DNA of 64,000 nt, from the NCBI RefSeq assembly GCF_015644585.1, contig NZ_JADOBI010000007.1, positions 1 to 64,000 of the forward strand, written 5' to 3'. Below are positions 1-7,829 of the stretch, one piece after another. Origin of the DNA: Rahnella laticis. Its GTDB lineage: Bacteria > Pseudomonadota > Gammaproteobacteria > Enterobacterales > Enterobacteriaceae. The notes under the pieces were generated by a model. That model ran no database searches, was not told the DNA's origin, and was given only the letters and a program-made list of their open reading frames with translations. The position numbers and the translations under genes are program-made. Position 1 is the first letter of the stretch, and the number at the start of each line of letters is the position of its first letter.

Positions 1-449
1 TTTTCCACCTCTCCATACGGCGCGATTTTTGAAAGCGGCTAATGGCTTTTTAGTTCGCAACCTCTCCATGCCATTCATTATTCTGAAAAACGAAGAAGCA
101 TCGAAATCGATTCTTTTGAATGGTGAGATGGCGCGCTCAGAAATTTTGCTGACCGAGGGTTCGAGACCGCAAGGCTCGAAGCCCGTAGGGAAGGCACCGC
201 GCAGCGGCAAGATTTCGCGCCACACGCAGGTGTTGCAGAACATGTCCGTCGACCCAGCGACAGCGCGTGTTGAAAAAAGCGAGGAGGGATGCAAGGGAGG
301 AAAAGCACTTTCCTCCCTTGCTCGGTTTCGGCACCAGCCGCTGAGTAATCACTGCAAGTGAAAAACCGAAATTTTCCCGGTCAGAGAGTTCAGCCACTTC
401 ACTGCAAGTGAAAAACCAAAACCTCTGCGGTCAGCGATGCCCCGCGAGG
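1..449. repeat. Intergenic mosaic repeat R1 (right module, cut by window edge)
   Basis: This stretch has no credible gene. From about position 35 to 360 it is a close copy of the right half of the element at 2840-3180, sharing the block GAGATGGCGCGCTCAGAAAT, the GGTTCGAGACCGCAAGGCTC block and the CCGCGCAGCGGCAAGATTTC block. Near its end is a perfect 13 bp hairpin (291-303 pairing with 309-321, loop AGCAC), followed by CTCGGTTTCGGC and two copies of CACTGCAAGTGAAAAACC. It lies downstream of the uxuA stop codon. Open frames inside it have no family resemblance and run across the repeat. Confidence 0.8.
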
Positions 450-1634
450 TTACTCGCTAAAAAAACTTTGCTTCAATGCCCTCTCAACTCCCCGCAGCTC
501 GGCAAGCCCGCGCAGGCGACCAATCGCCGAGTACCCCGGATTCGTCTTCTTATGCAGGTCATCGAGCATCTGATGCCCGTGATCCGGACGCATCGGGATT
601 GCGCGCAGGTTACCGGCTTTGCGGCGGGTTTGTTCTTCGGTCAGGATGGCTTTGATGACTGCCACCATATCCACATCACCGTCTAAATGATCGGCTTCGT
701 GGAAACTGCCCGGGATCTCTTCGCGCTGGGTGGCGCGCAGATGGATGAAGTGAACGCGGTCGGCGTAGGTCGTCATCATCTTCACTAAATCATTGTCTTC
801 GCGAACACCGTAAGAACCGGTGCAGAAACAGAAACCGTTGTGGATGCTGTCGACCGCTTCTTTCAGCCATTGCATATCTTCAATGGTGGAGATGATGCGC
901 GGCAGGCCGAGGATAGGGCGCGGAGGATCATCGGGGTGAACCGCCAGACTGATCCCGCACTGCTCGGCAACCGGCACGATGCTGCGCAGGAAGTGCGCCA
1001 TGTTTTCGCGCAGTTTGGCTTTATCGATGCCGTCGTAAGTGGCCAGACGCGCACGGAACTGATCCAGCGTATAGCCTTCTTCCGCGCCCGGTAAACCGGC
1101 AATAATGTTGGACACCAGCTGGTCTTTTTCCGCCTGTGTCATCGCAGCAAAGTAATCTGCAGCCTGTTTTTGCTCTTCCGCGCTGTAATCGGATTTAGCG
1201 CCTTCACGTTTCAGAAGATGCAATTCGAAAGCGGCGAACGCGATGTGGTCAAAACGCAGGGCGCGGGAACCGTCCGGCAGTAAATAACCCAGATCCGTGC
1301 GCGTCCAGTCCAGAACCGGCATGAAGTTGTAGCAGACAGTGTCGATGCCACATTCCGCCAGGTTACGGATGGATTGCTGATAATTGGCGATGTGCTGATC
1401 GACGTTTCCGCTGCGGGTTTTGATTTCCTCATGCACCGGAATACTTTCTACCACGGACCACACCAGACCTTTAGCTTCCAGCTGTGCCTGACGTTTTTTG
1501 ATTTCATCCACCGGCCAGACTTCACCGTTCGGAATATGGTGCAGGGCGGTCACCACGCCGGTCGCGCCAGCCTGACGCACATCATCGAGTGAAACCGGGT
1601 CATTCGGGCCGTACCAACGCCAAGTCTGTTCCAT
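450..1634 (-). CDS. uxuA: Mannonate dehydratase UxuA
   Basis: UxuA removes water from D-mannonate to give 2-keto-3-deoxygluconate in cytoplasmic glucuronate catabolism. The 394-residue protein has the full family length and starts [20 protein letters not shown], the typical UxuA start. It keeps the conserved stretches [18 protein letters not shown] (near residue 230) and [12 protein letters not shown] (near 350), which in this metal-dependent TIM-barrel family supply active-site histidines and aspartates. The ATG at 1634 is preceded by AAGGA six bases upstream. The gene is divergent from a GntR regulator, which probably controls it. No uxuB or uxaC is in view, so partner genes must be elsewhere or left of the window. 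R1 follows its stop codon. Confidence 0.95.
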   Translation of the reverse strand: MEQTWRWYGPNDPVSLDDVRQAGATGVVTALHHIPNGEVWPVDEIKKRQAQLEAKGLVWSVVESIPVHEEIKTRSGNVDQHIANYQQSIRNLAECGIDTVCYNFMPVLDWTRTDLGYLLPDGSRALRFDHIAFAAFELHLLKREGAKSDYSAEEQKQAADYFAAMTQAEKDQLVSNIIAGLPGAEEGYTLDQFRARLATYDGIDKAKLRENMAHFLRSIVPVAEQCGISLAVHPDDPPRPILGLPRIISTIEDMQWLKEAVDSIHNGFCFCTGSYGVREDNDLVKMMTTYADRVHFIHLRATQREEIPGSFHEADHLDGDVDMVAVIKAILTEEQTRRKAGNLRAIPMRPDHGHQMLDDLHKKTNPGYSAIGRLRGLAELRGVERALKQSFFSE

Positions 1635-1711
1635 GTGTTTTCCTTAAAAGTGTTATCTGACATCTGAATGTAGTTGACGCATGGCCGGTGATAAGTTCAA
1701 TCTTAATGCGC

Positions 1712-1749
1712 GGTCTGGTCAGGTGGTCTGCTGGTCAGGCCATCAGACC
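1712..1749. promoter_or_regulatory. Candidate GntR/FadR operator between uxuA and its regulator
   Basis: The divergent intergenic region contains GGTCTG at 1712 and again at 1725, the second forming an inverted repeat with CAGACC at 1744-1749. A further GGTC lies at 1733. FadR-subfamily GntR repressors typically bind short palindromes built on TGGTC/GACCA half-sites, so this is the best operator candidate. It is not the classic UxuR/ExuR operator of E. coli (TGGTATACCA type). The assignment is inference from position and symmetry. Confidence 0.45.
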
Positions 1750-1830
1750 GACATATGATTCAGCATCGAACCGATCATTAATGTGATCGGGATAACAGAT
1801 TTGGGATCCAGCACCTGCATGGAGAAAATA

Positions 1831-2529
1831 ATGGATTTGCCGACCCTGAAAGTCGAAAGGCTCTATCGCCAGATTTCTAATGTATTGATTAATTGCATTA
1901 ATACCGGCCAGTTCGCGCCGGGGGCGATGATCCCTTCAGAACGCGATCTGGCCAAACAGCTGGGCGTCAGCCGCTCATCAATACGTGAAGCGCTGATTGC
2001 GCTCGAGATCACCGGCTGGGTGGAAATCCGCACAGGCACCGGGGTTTACGTCAATGACCCGCTCCCGCAAGCCACCCCTGCCGCGCCGGTGATGACGTCG
2101 GAAGAAGAGTTCAGCCTGCAATCGCTGGTCAGGGCGCGGCAGATTTACGAATCAATGACCGCCGAACTGGCCGCGCTGAACGGCACGGACGACCAGCGGG
2201 CCAAACTGAAAGAGATCGCCGATGAGCTAAATGGCCTGAACGCCAACAACGACGCATTTCTCGAAGCCGACCGCCGTTTCCACCTGATGATCAGTGAAAT
2301 GACCGGCAACGAAGTCCTGCACGATATGATGGGATACCTGTGGGACAAACGCCGTTCCCGCCGGTTTATGCGGCTTGAAAGCCATTACACCGAAGTCGAT
2401 TTCGCCCGTGAAATGAACGCCGACCACCAGGGAATTTTGGACGCCATTCTGGCGAAAGATGGAGCCGGCGCGAAAGCGCGGATGAGCCGGCATTTACAAC
2501 ATGTGTACGATCAGTTATTTGCGGAGTAA
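1831..2529 (+). CDS. GntR-family (FadR/FCD subfamily) transcriptional regulator
   Basis: This is a DNA-binding repressor of the FadR group. Residues 5-75 form the winged helix-turn-helix (IPSERDLAKQLGVSRSSIRE, then WVEIRTGTGVYV), and residues 95-230 form an all-helical FCD ligand domain with the metal-site pattern of this family (ADRRFHLMI, then a histidine in MSRHLQHVYDQ). I start at ATG 1831 because GGAG lies six bases upstream at 1821-1824; in-frame GTG 1783 and ATG 1819 lack a comparable site. It faces uxuA and probably responds to a hexuronate or aldonate. It differs enough from E. coli UxuR and ExuR that I give no symbol. Confidence 0.85.
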   Translation: MDLPTLKVERLYRQISNVLINCINTGQFAPGAMIPSERDLAKQLGVSRSSIREALIALEITGWVEIRTGTGVYVNDPLPQATPAAPVMTSEEEFSLQSLVRARQIYESMTAELAALNGTDDQRAKLKEIADELNGLNANNDAFLEADRRFHLMISEMTGNEVLHDMMGYLWDKRRSRRFMRLESHYTEVDFAREMNADHQGILDAILAKDGAGAKARMSRHLQHVYDQLFAE

Positions 2530-3219
2530 ATGATGCCTGAGCGGGCATCGGGGGCGCTTTTTAGTTCTAAATTCAACGTCAAGACCTTGGGTTGCCCTCC
2601 AAACTGGCCTCAAGTTCAAAACCTTGGGTTGCCACCCAAACTGGCCTAAAGAGGCGCCTGTCGCCGCGCCTCTTTAGAATCTCCGGCTCTTTCACTGCGC
2701 GCTGCCGCTGGCTGGCTATGTTCCAGCAACTCCGGCTAGTGCCGCAAACGCCGCCGCTGCGCGGTACTTTCGCTTCGGGTTTGAACCAGCTCGAAAACAG
2801 ACTCTCGCCGTTTCTCACCTCTCGCTCAACGTCGTTTTGAAAGCGGCCAGAGGCTCATAGTTCGCAACCTTGCCATGCTATTCATTATTTTAAAAAAACG
2901 AAGAAGAATCAAAATCGATTCTTTTGTGTGGTGAGATGGCGCGCTCAGAAATTTTGCTGACCGAGGGTTCGAGACCGCAAGGCTCGAAGCCCGTAGGGAA
3001 GGCACCGCGCAGCGGCAAGATTTCGCGCCACACGCTGGAATGACAGAACACGTCCATCGGCCCAGCGATAGCGCGCAGTAAAAAAGACGTGGAGAGTCCA
3101 GAGAGGGGCCGTCCTGGCCCTCTCTGGTCGGTTTCGGCGCGAGCCGCTGAGCGATCACTGCAAGTGAAAAACCGAAACTTTCTCGATCAATTTACGGCCC
3201 CTCACTGCAAGTGCCCCCC
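2530..3219. repeat. Intergenic mosaic repeat R2 (left + right modules)
   Basis: This 690 bp gap between convergent genes is almost entirely repeat. The left module (about 2583-2850) starts with CCTTGGGTTGCC and has a tandemly duplicated end (2583-2610 and 2621-2648). A perfect 12 bp hairpin follows (2646-2657 with 2666-2677), then the shared blocks CCGCTGCGCGGT and GACGTCGTTTTGAAAGCGGC (here with CAACGTCG). The right module (about 2860-3210) copies R1. Its end hairpin is 3098-3110 with 3116-3127, 12 pairs and one bulged G. The CACTGCAAGTG motif recurs at the end. No gene is credible here. Confidence 0.85.
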
Positions 3220-4869
3220 TCAACTCGGGTACGGGACCCAGCTTCCGCCATTTAACCGGATATAAATTTTCCCCTGATATTCCATCACCACCGAGTTTTC
3301 ATTCTCTGAAACCAGCGGAGTCTGCGGCAGGTTGGAGGCGAAGGTTTTCCAGTCCATCGTCGGGCTGGTGAAGACTTTGCCATCAACAGCGCGGGAAACC
3401 ATTTCGGAAATCGCCATGTAGCTGCTCGGGCCGTCGATTTTCATCGGCGATGAGGCGTGCTGCGCCTGCATACCGAAGAACTTCACGCCGACAGGGATGT
3501 GCGTAATCCCCGGGCTTGGGATGTCGCGCAGGCCCGAAATCTGCATTTTATCGCCGACCAGCGCCGCGCCGTGTTCCGGCACAACCACCAGCATCACTTT
3601 ACGTCCGGATTTCTCCAACTGATCCATAAAGGTATTGAGCTGGCTGAGCAGGGTCTGTGCACGGTTATGATAATCCGCGCCCTTGTTGCTGCCCACGTAA
3701 CGGTTGCCATCGTGCAGGGGGATCAGGTTGAAGAAGGTGGCGGTACGCGCCGTGCCTGCTTTTTCCTGATTTTCCAGCCAGCGGGAGAACAACTGTCCGT
3801 CGTTGAAAATCGGCGAACCGTCGAAGGAGGTCAGTTCATAACCCAGACCGGCCTGTGACATCAGCGGGGCTTTCATGTCGGCATCGTCACGCAGGTTGCC
3901 GATGTAATTACCAAACACGCCCGTGTGATCCATCGCCAGCTGACTGGTGAAGCCCAGACGCGCCAGATCGTCAAACAGATAACATTGCTGACCGGCAGGC
4001 TGGTAAAGATTGTGGTGCGATGTCTGGCCGCAGCTGGCGCGCAGCAGGCGAATCGACGCCGGGCCGCTGTAGGCGGTCGCTGAATTGAAATTACTGAACA
4101 CGAAATCGAAACGCGACCACAGCGGAGAACTGGAGAGATTCACGGCGTCCAGATCCGACCAGGCCAGCGAACAGATATTGATGACCAGCAGGTCGAAAGG
4201 CTGGGCATCCGCAGGCAATGCGTCCGGGAACTTCGTCGCCTTGTGGCTTTCGTTCTGGTAGAACTGCTCGAGATAAGCACTCAGATTGGCATTGGTCGGC
4301 GGGCCGTTAACGGTGTTATCACCGGCTGCCTGCGCCGGAGTGGCAGCGGTCGCGGCGGGGCTGTTTTGTGCCACCACGGCCGCCGGAGAGTGCGCGAAAA
4401 ACGGCGTAATCATCCCGCTCAGATTCACCCACAGCAGCGCGATAACCGTGAACGTGGTCAGGCGCACCCACTGGGAAATAAACAGATAACCCACCAGCAG
4501 CGCAAAGCCGACGGCAATCCACTGCCAGTTTATAAAGCGGTCTGCCAGTTCAAGCAGATAGCTCACGCTGAAACCCGCGACGTCCGCGCCCTGATTCATA
4601 ATTGAGCGCCAGCCCGGCAGCCAGGTGTCGTGATACAACAGCGCCAGACCAAACGGCAGGGCAATCCACTGGCGCCAGCGGTGCAGACGCAGCGAAGGCA
4701 ACGGGAATAATAATACGGCGGCAAATACCAGATTGCTCAGCGCGTCGAAATTCAGATAACCCTGTGAAAGCAGAACGAATTTAAGTAAGAAATAGTAGTT
4801 CCAGGCGCCAAGTCCGCGCCAGGATTGCCAGATCCGCAAACGCGGTGAAGAAGAATTCGGTTCGTTCAT
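3220..4869 (-). CDS. bcsG: Cellulose phosphoethanolamine transferase BcsG
   Basis: BcsG adds phosphoethanolamine to nascent cellulose at the periplasmic face of the inner membrane. The 549-residue protein matches the family length. The first 160 residues hold several hydrophobic helices (FVLLSQGYLNFDALSNLVFA onward), followed by an alanine/proline-rich linker and a periplasmic alkaline-phosphatase-fold domain. The RASCGQTSHHNLY stretch (near residue 280) carries the conserved serine nucleophile region, and VVVPEHGAALVGD near 425 supplies metal-binding residues. It overlaps bcsF by four bases (ATGA) and is the last gene of bcsEFG. R2 follows directly. Together with bcsRQABC this marks a type II, modified-cellulose system. 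Confidence 0.95.
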   Translation of the reverse strand: MNEPNSSSPRLRIWQSWRGLGAWNYYFLLKFVLLSQGYLNFDALSNLVFAAVLLFPLPSLRLHRWRQWIALPFGLALLYHDTWLPGWRSIMNQGADVAGFSVSYLLELADRFINWQWIAVGFALLVGYLFISQWVRLTTFTVIALLWVNLSGMITPFFAHSPAAVVAQNSPAATAATPAQAAGDNTVNGPPTNANLSAYLEQFYQNESHKATKFPDALPADAQPFDLLVINICSLAWSDLDAVNLSSSPLWSRFDFVFSNFNSATAYSGPASIRLLRASCGQTSHHNLYQPAGQQCYLFDDLARLGFTSQLAMDHTGVFGNYIGNLRDDADMKAPLMSQAGLGYELTSFDGSPIFNDGQLFSRWLENQEKAGTARTATFFNLIPLHDGNRYVGSNKGADYHNRAQTLLSQLNTFMDQLEKSGRKVMLVVVPEHGAALVGDKMQISGLRDIPSPGITHIPVGVKFFGMQAQHASSPMKIDGPSSYMAISEMVSRAVDGKVFTSPTMDWKTFASNLPQTPLVSENENSVVMEYQGKIYIRLNGGSWVPYPS

Positions 4870-5099
4870 AGTGGAGTCTTGGATTTCCCTGTAACCGGAG
4901 AAACATCAGTCAGCGCGTCGGAACGTTTGCGGTTCTTACTGATCATGCTGACTGTCATCGGGGTTAAATAACGAGGTGAAAGAAAACGTGTCGCCAGACG
5001 GTTTTTCCAGCCGGGAAGGCGGCTGCGCAAGGCGTATCCGAGCGGAATAAAAATCACCGCAGCCAGAATAAAAATCTCAATGATGTCCTGGATATCCAT
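4866..5099 (-). CDS. bcsF: Cellulose synthesis small membrane protein BcsF
   Basis: This 77-residue protein has one N-terminal membrane helix (IIEIFILAAVIFIPLGYALR, residues 5-24) and a basic cytoplasmic tail. In the enteric system BcsF sits in the inner membrane and helps recruit BcsE and BcsG to the synthase. E. coli BcsF is slightly shorter; the extra length here is in the tail (KNRKRSDALTDVSPVTGKSK). It lies five bases after the bcsE stop and overlaps bcsG by four bases, so the three genes are one operon and probably translationally coupled. Confidence 0.92.
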   Translation of the reverse strand: MDIQDIIEIFILAAVIFIPLGYALRSRLPGWKNRLATRFLSPRYLTPMTVSMISKNRKRSDALTDVSPVTGKSKTPL

Positions 5100-5104
5100 T
5101 TCGC

Positions 5105-6703
5105 TTACTCCGGCTGCTGCTGAACAGGCGTGTCGTTTAACGCGAGCGTCACCGGCACAGGGGCGTGGACCTGCGCGCGTTTCAGCGGTTCTGCTTTTTG
5201 TGGCACATAGGCTTCAGGGCCGGTCACGGCTTTTGCCATCGGCGGTTTAGCCGCAAGACGGCGGACTTCGGTCTGAATATCCAGCTCCTGACTCCAGAAT
5301 GTCTGGCTGGTGAAAACGTCTTTCACCGGCAGATTAAACAGGAAGGCCAGAACGTTCTCGACATCGCTGACCTGACAGTTCGACAGGAACAAATAAAGAT
5401 GCCGTTCGGTCACGGTAAGAATATCGCCGTCGCGGCGCAGGGAACACAACGACATCGCCTGCTGCGGGCTGATCCCGGCGGCAGGGCGCAGCGAAATCAG
5501 CAAACCGCGCGATTCAGTCGCCAGTGAAGCATGGTTCCAGATATCGTTCATGACGCTGCAAAAAACCGGCAGCGGCAGATAGCCTTTATGGTGCGTCGGT
5601 AACCGGCTGTCGAGCAGGGTTTCAATATCATCCTGCACGTGGCGGGTAAACGTCAGGTTTTGCAGATCGTCGAGCAGCGTCAGGAAATTGGAAAGCCGCG
5701 CGGCGTGCGGAACCACCAGGTTTGCGCCACAGGCCTGCAATAAACGCTGGTCAACGTAGCGCAGGGAAGAATTCATTTCACGCACCACAATTTTCAAACC
5801 CGTACCGCGCTGCATACGCAGACGGTGGATCTGGCGCGCCATCACTTCTACGGCGTCATTGCCGCTCAGGGCAAAAATGACCGTCGCCGAGCGGGCGTGT
5901 GCGGCTCTTTCTGCCAGTTCTTCATTACTGTCAAACAGGAACCAGCGCTCGGACAGCGCCGGTGCGCCTTCCAGCACCGACCGCTCCGCCAGCAACATCC
6001 ACTGATCGTCACCGGCCTGTTCGGCCACGGAGGCAGGGACGTTTTTCTGAATTTCCCAGCCGGTCTGGCGTGGTGTCAGCGGATAGAGCGTGTTCGCTTC
6101 CGCCCCTAATCCGTCGTGCCACCAGGAAATGCCCCACTGATTCGGGACGGTATCGGTTTTTAAATCAGCAAGACCATATATATTGCGATGATATAAATGC
6201 AGCTGAGTTTTAACCGCATTAATACCCGCGCCGTAGCAGATAATAAGGATTGTTGCTTCTTTACTATTCGCGCTGGTACGCATTTCACTCACCCAGCGGG
6301 CGAATTGTTTATCATTTAGCATCTGCCAGGAGGTGACAGGAAGTAATAAGATCATTAATAACGCAGGGTGACGAGGCAAACGATTAATATCGCCTGGCAA
6401 TCCAAGAAACGCTTTCTTGCCGTCGGCTAACTGGTAATAAAACGTTTGCCTGGGGTGTTTCTTCAAATGAGAGAGAAGAATGTCGTCGTCATTTAGTCTA
6501 TTTTCTTCTTCAGCGCAAATTAAATTGTGCTGTGGGAAAAATACAGTGACAGGTGTTTCGCCCTGCTGAGCTTCAAGAGCCTGTCCGCACAGGTGATACG
6601 CGGCTTCCTGTTTGTCAGCGTTGACCCAGTAAAGCCCCCGGGCCTGCATTTGGGCTAATCCATTCCAGTATTGCTTCATGCCCAATGAAAAGGAGAGTGC
6701 CAT
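5105..6703 (-). CDS. bcsE: c-di-GMP-binding cellulose regulator BcsE
   Basis: BcsE is a cytoplasmic protein that binds c-di-GMP and raises cellulose output through the BcsR/BcsQ/BcsF complex. The 532-residue protein matches the family. The N-terminal part resembles a degenerate receiver/ATPase-like domain, and the C-terminal part is a degenerate GGDEF domain. A canonical RxxD I-site is visible as RDGD in SLRRDGDILTV (near residue 430). It is the first gene of bcsEFG and is transcribed away from bcsR. I keep ATG 6703 although its ribosome site is weak; M9 is an alternative start. The last 60 residues are proline- and alanine-rich and probably disordered. Confidence 0.92.
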   Translation of the reverse strand: MALSFSLGMKQYWNGLAQMQARGLYWVNADKQEAAYHLCGQALEAQQGETPVTVFFPQHNLICAEEENRLNDDDILLSHLKKHPRQTFYYQLADGKKAFLGLPGDINRLPRHPALLMILLLPVTSWQMLNDKQFARWVSEMRTSANSKEATILIICYGAGINAVKTQLHLYHRNIYGLADLKTDTVPNQWGISWWHDGLGAEANTLYPLTPRQTGWEIQKNVPASVAEQAGDDQWMLLAERSVLEGAPALSERWFLFDSNEELAERAAHARSATVIFALSGNDAVEVMARQIHRLRMQRGTGLKIVVREMNSSLRYVDQRLLQACGANLVVPHAARLSNFLTLLDDLQNLTFTRHVQDDIETLLDSRLPTHHKGYLPLPVFCSVMNDIWNHASLATESRGLLISLRPAAGISPQQAMSLCSLRRDGDILTVTERHLYLFLSNCQVSDVENVLAFLFNLPVKDVFTSQTFWSQELDIQTEVRRLAAKPPMAKAVTGPEAYVPQKAEPLKRAQVHAPVPVTLALNDTPVQQQPE

Positions 6704-6744
6704 ATAGTTAATCTGCTTGTATTCGTTTTAGATAAAAAGTCTGC

Positions 6745-6774
6745 TTGGGACACACTGATAAATGTGAGTATAAT
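6745..6774 (+). promoter_or_regulatory. Candidate sigma-70 promoter for bcsRQABC
   Basis: In the AT-rich 203 bp between divergent bcsE and bcsR there is a consensus -10 box TATAAT at 6769-6774. A plausible -35 element TTGGGA lies at 6745-6750, with an 18 bp spacer. Transcription would start about 120 bp before bcsR, leaving a long leader. The assignment rests on motif match and position only. Confidence 0.4.
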
Positions 6775-6906
6775 AAATTCTATCATTGCTACATTAAATA
6801 ATCATAATACTTCACAATTATGTTTGATACTAAAATGCCGGTATGTGATCGGTAATTTTTTCGTGCCAGACTGCCAGCATTTTGATTGAAGCAGGGAGGA
6901 GGAACG

Positions 6907-7107
6907 GTGGGGCCCAATATTGTAGACTCGGAAGAATCCGAGCCGTCAAAAGATGATGATTTCTTTGCGCTGAGTCACCTTTTTTCTTTAACTGAATTAA
7001 ATTACGTGGATGTCGCCCGTAAAGAAAAAATTCCGCAACTAATGTCACGCTGGCCGTTACTGGCTGAACTGGCGCAATACGATAAACACGGCGCGGAGAA
7101 AAACTAA
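6907..7107 (+). CDS. bcsR: Cellulose biosynthesis protein BcsR
   Basis: BcsR is a short regulatory partner of BcsQ that stabilises the cytoplasmic BcsRQE complex of the synthase. The 66-residue product has an acidic N-terminus (EESEPSKDDDFFAL) and the family C-terminal motif near SRWPLLAELAQYD; E. coli BcsR ends in RWPLLAEFAQ. I choose GTG 6907 because GGAGGA ends six bases upstream. A TTG at 6886 would absorb that ribosome site into the coding region. It is one base from bcsQ and opens the bcsRQABC operon. Confidence 0.9.
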   Translation: MGPNIVDSEESEPSKDDDFFALSHLFSLTELNYVDVARKEKIPQLMSRWPLLAELAQYDKHGAEKN

Positions 7108-7108
7108 T

Positions 7109-7828
7109 ATGTCTGTCATTGCGTTACAGGGATTTCGTGGCGGCACGGGGACGACGTCAGTCACCGCAGCGCTGGCCTGGGGGCTCGCGCAACTCAATGA
7201 AAGGGTTCTGGTGATCGACTTTTCACCGGAAAATTTGTTGCGTCTGCATTTCGGAATGCCTTTCACACAGACGCGCGGCTGGCGTTCAGCCTTTAATGCC
7301 GGTGAACCCTGGCAGAAATCCGCCATGCGTTATCACTCGCATCTGGACTTTTTACCTTACGGTAATATCGGCCCTGAAAGTGACCGTGCACAAAGCGGGG
7401 CAGCACCAGAATTTGACTGGAAAAAAGCCATCACGCAGCTCAAAAACAGCGGCGTTTATGACTGGATCCTGATTGATTCTCCCGCCGCCGATCCGCTGCC
7501 TGCACAAGCCATCGCCGACAGCACGCTTGTTTTACTTCACGCCGACTCGCAATCTCATATCCGTCTCCATCAGCGCGCTTTACCGGCGAATGGCCGGTAT
7601 CTGGTGAATCAGTTCGTGCCGTCCAGCCAGTTGCAGCAAGACATTTTGCTGCTGTGGCAGGAAACTTTGCCGACCATGATCCCGGTTATTTTACACCGCG
7701 ACGAAGCGATGGCCGAATCTCTGGCGGCCAAACAACCGGTCGGCGAGTGGAAAGGAAACAGTAAAATCAGCCGCGAAATTAACACGCTGGCGAACTGGTT
7801 CCTGCTGAATTTGCGCGGAGCCCGATAA
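7109..7828 (+). CDS. bcsQ: Cellulose biosynthesis ParA/MinD-like ATPase BcsQ
   Basis: BcsQ is a SIMIBI-type ATPase that, with BcsR and BcsE, assembles the cytoplasmic vestibule of the cellulose synthase. The 239-residue protein begins MSVIALQGFRGGTGTTSVTA, whose deviant Walker A (RGGTGTTS) is the usual BcsQ form. It continues with VLVIDFSPENLLRLHF (switch region) and WILIDSPAAD (Walker B). The C-terminal HRDEAMAESLAAKQPVGEW stretch is highly conserved in enteric BcsQ. No frameshift or stop interrupts it, unlike the broken bcsQ of laboratory E. coli K-12. It is one base after bcsR and two before bcsA. Confidence 0.95.
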   Translation: MSVIALQGFRGGTGTTSVTAALAWGLAQLNERVLVIDFSPENLLRLHFGMPFTQTRGWRSAFNAGEPWQKSAMRYHSHLDFLPYGNIGPESDRAQSGAAPEFDWKKAITQLKNSGVYDWILIDSPAADPLPAQAIADSTLVLLHADSQSHIRLHQRALPANGRYLVNQFVPSSQLQQDILLLWQETLPTMIPVILHRDEAMAESLAAKQPVGEWKGNSKISREINTLANWFLLNLRGAR

Positions 7829-7829
7829 A

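Noticed and set aside
29-361. Open frames of about 75-110 codons in R1 and in the other repeats
   Set aside because: They run across repeated non-coding modules, differ between copies in ways that break the frames, and resemble no protein family.
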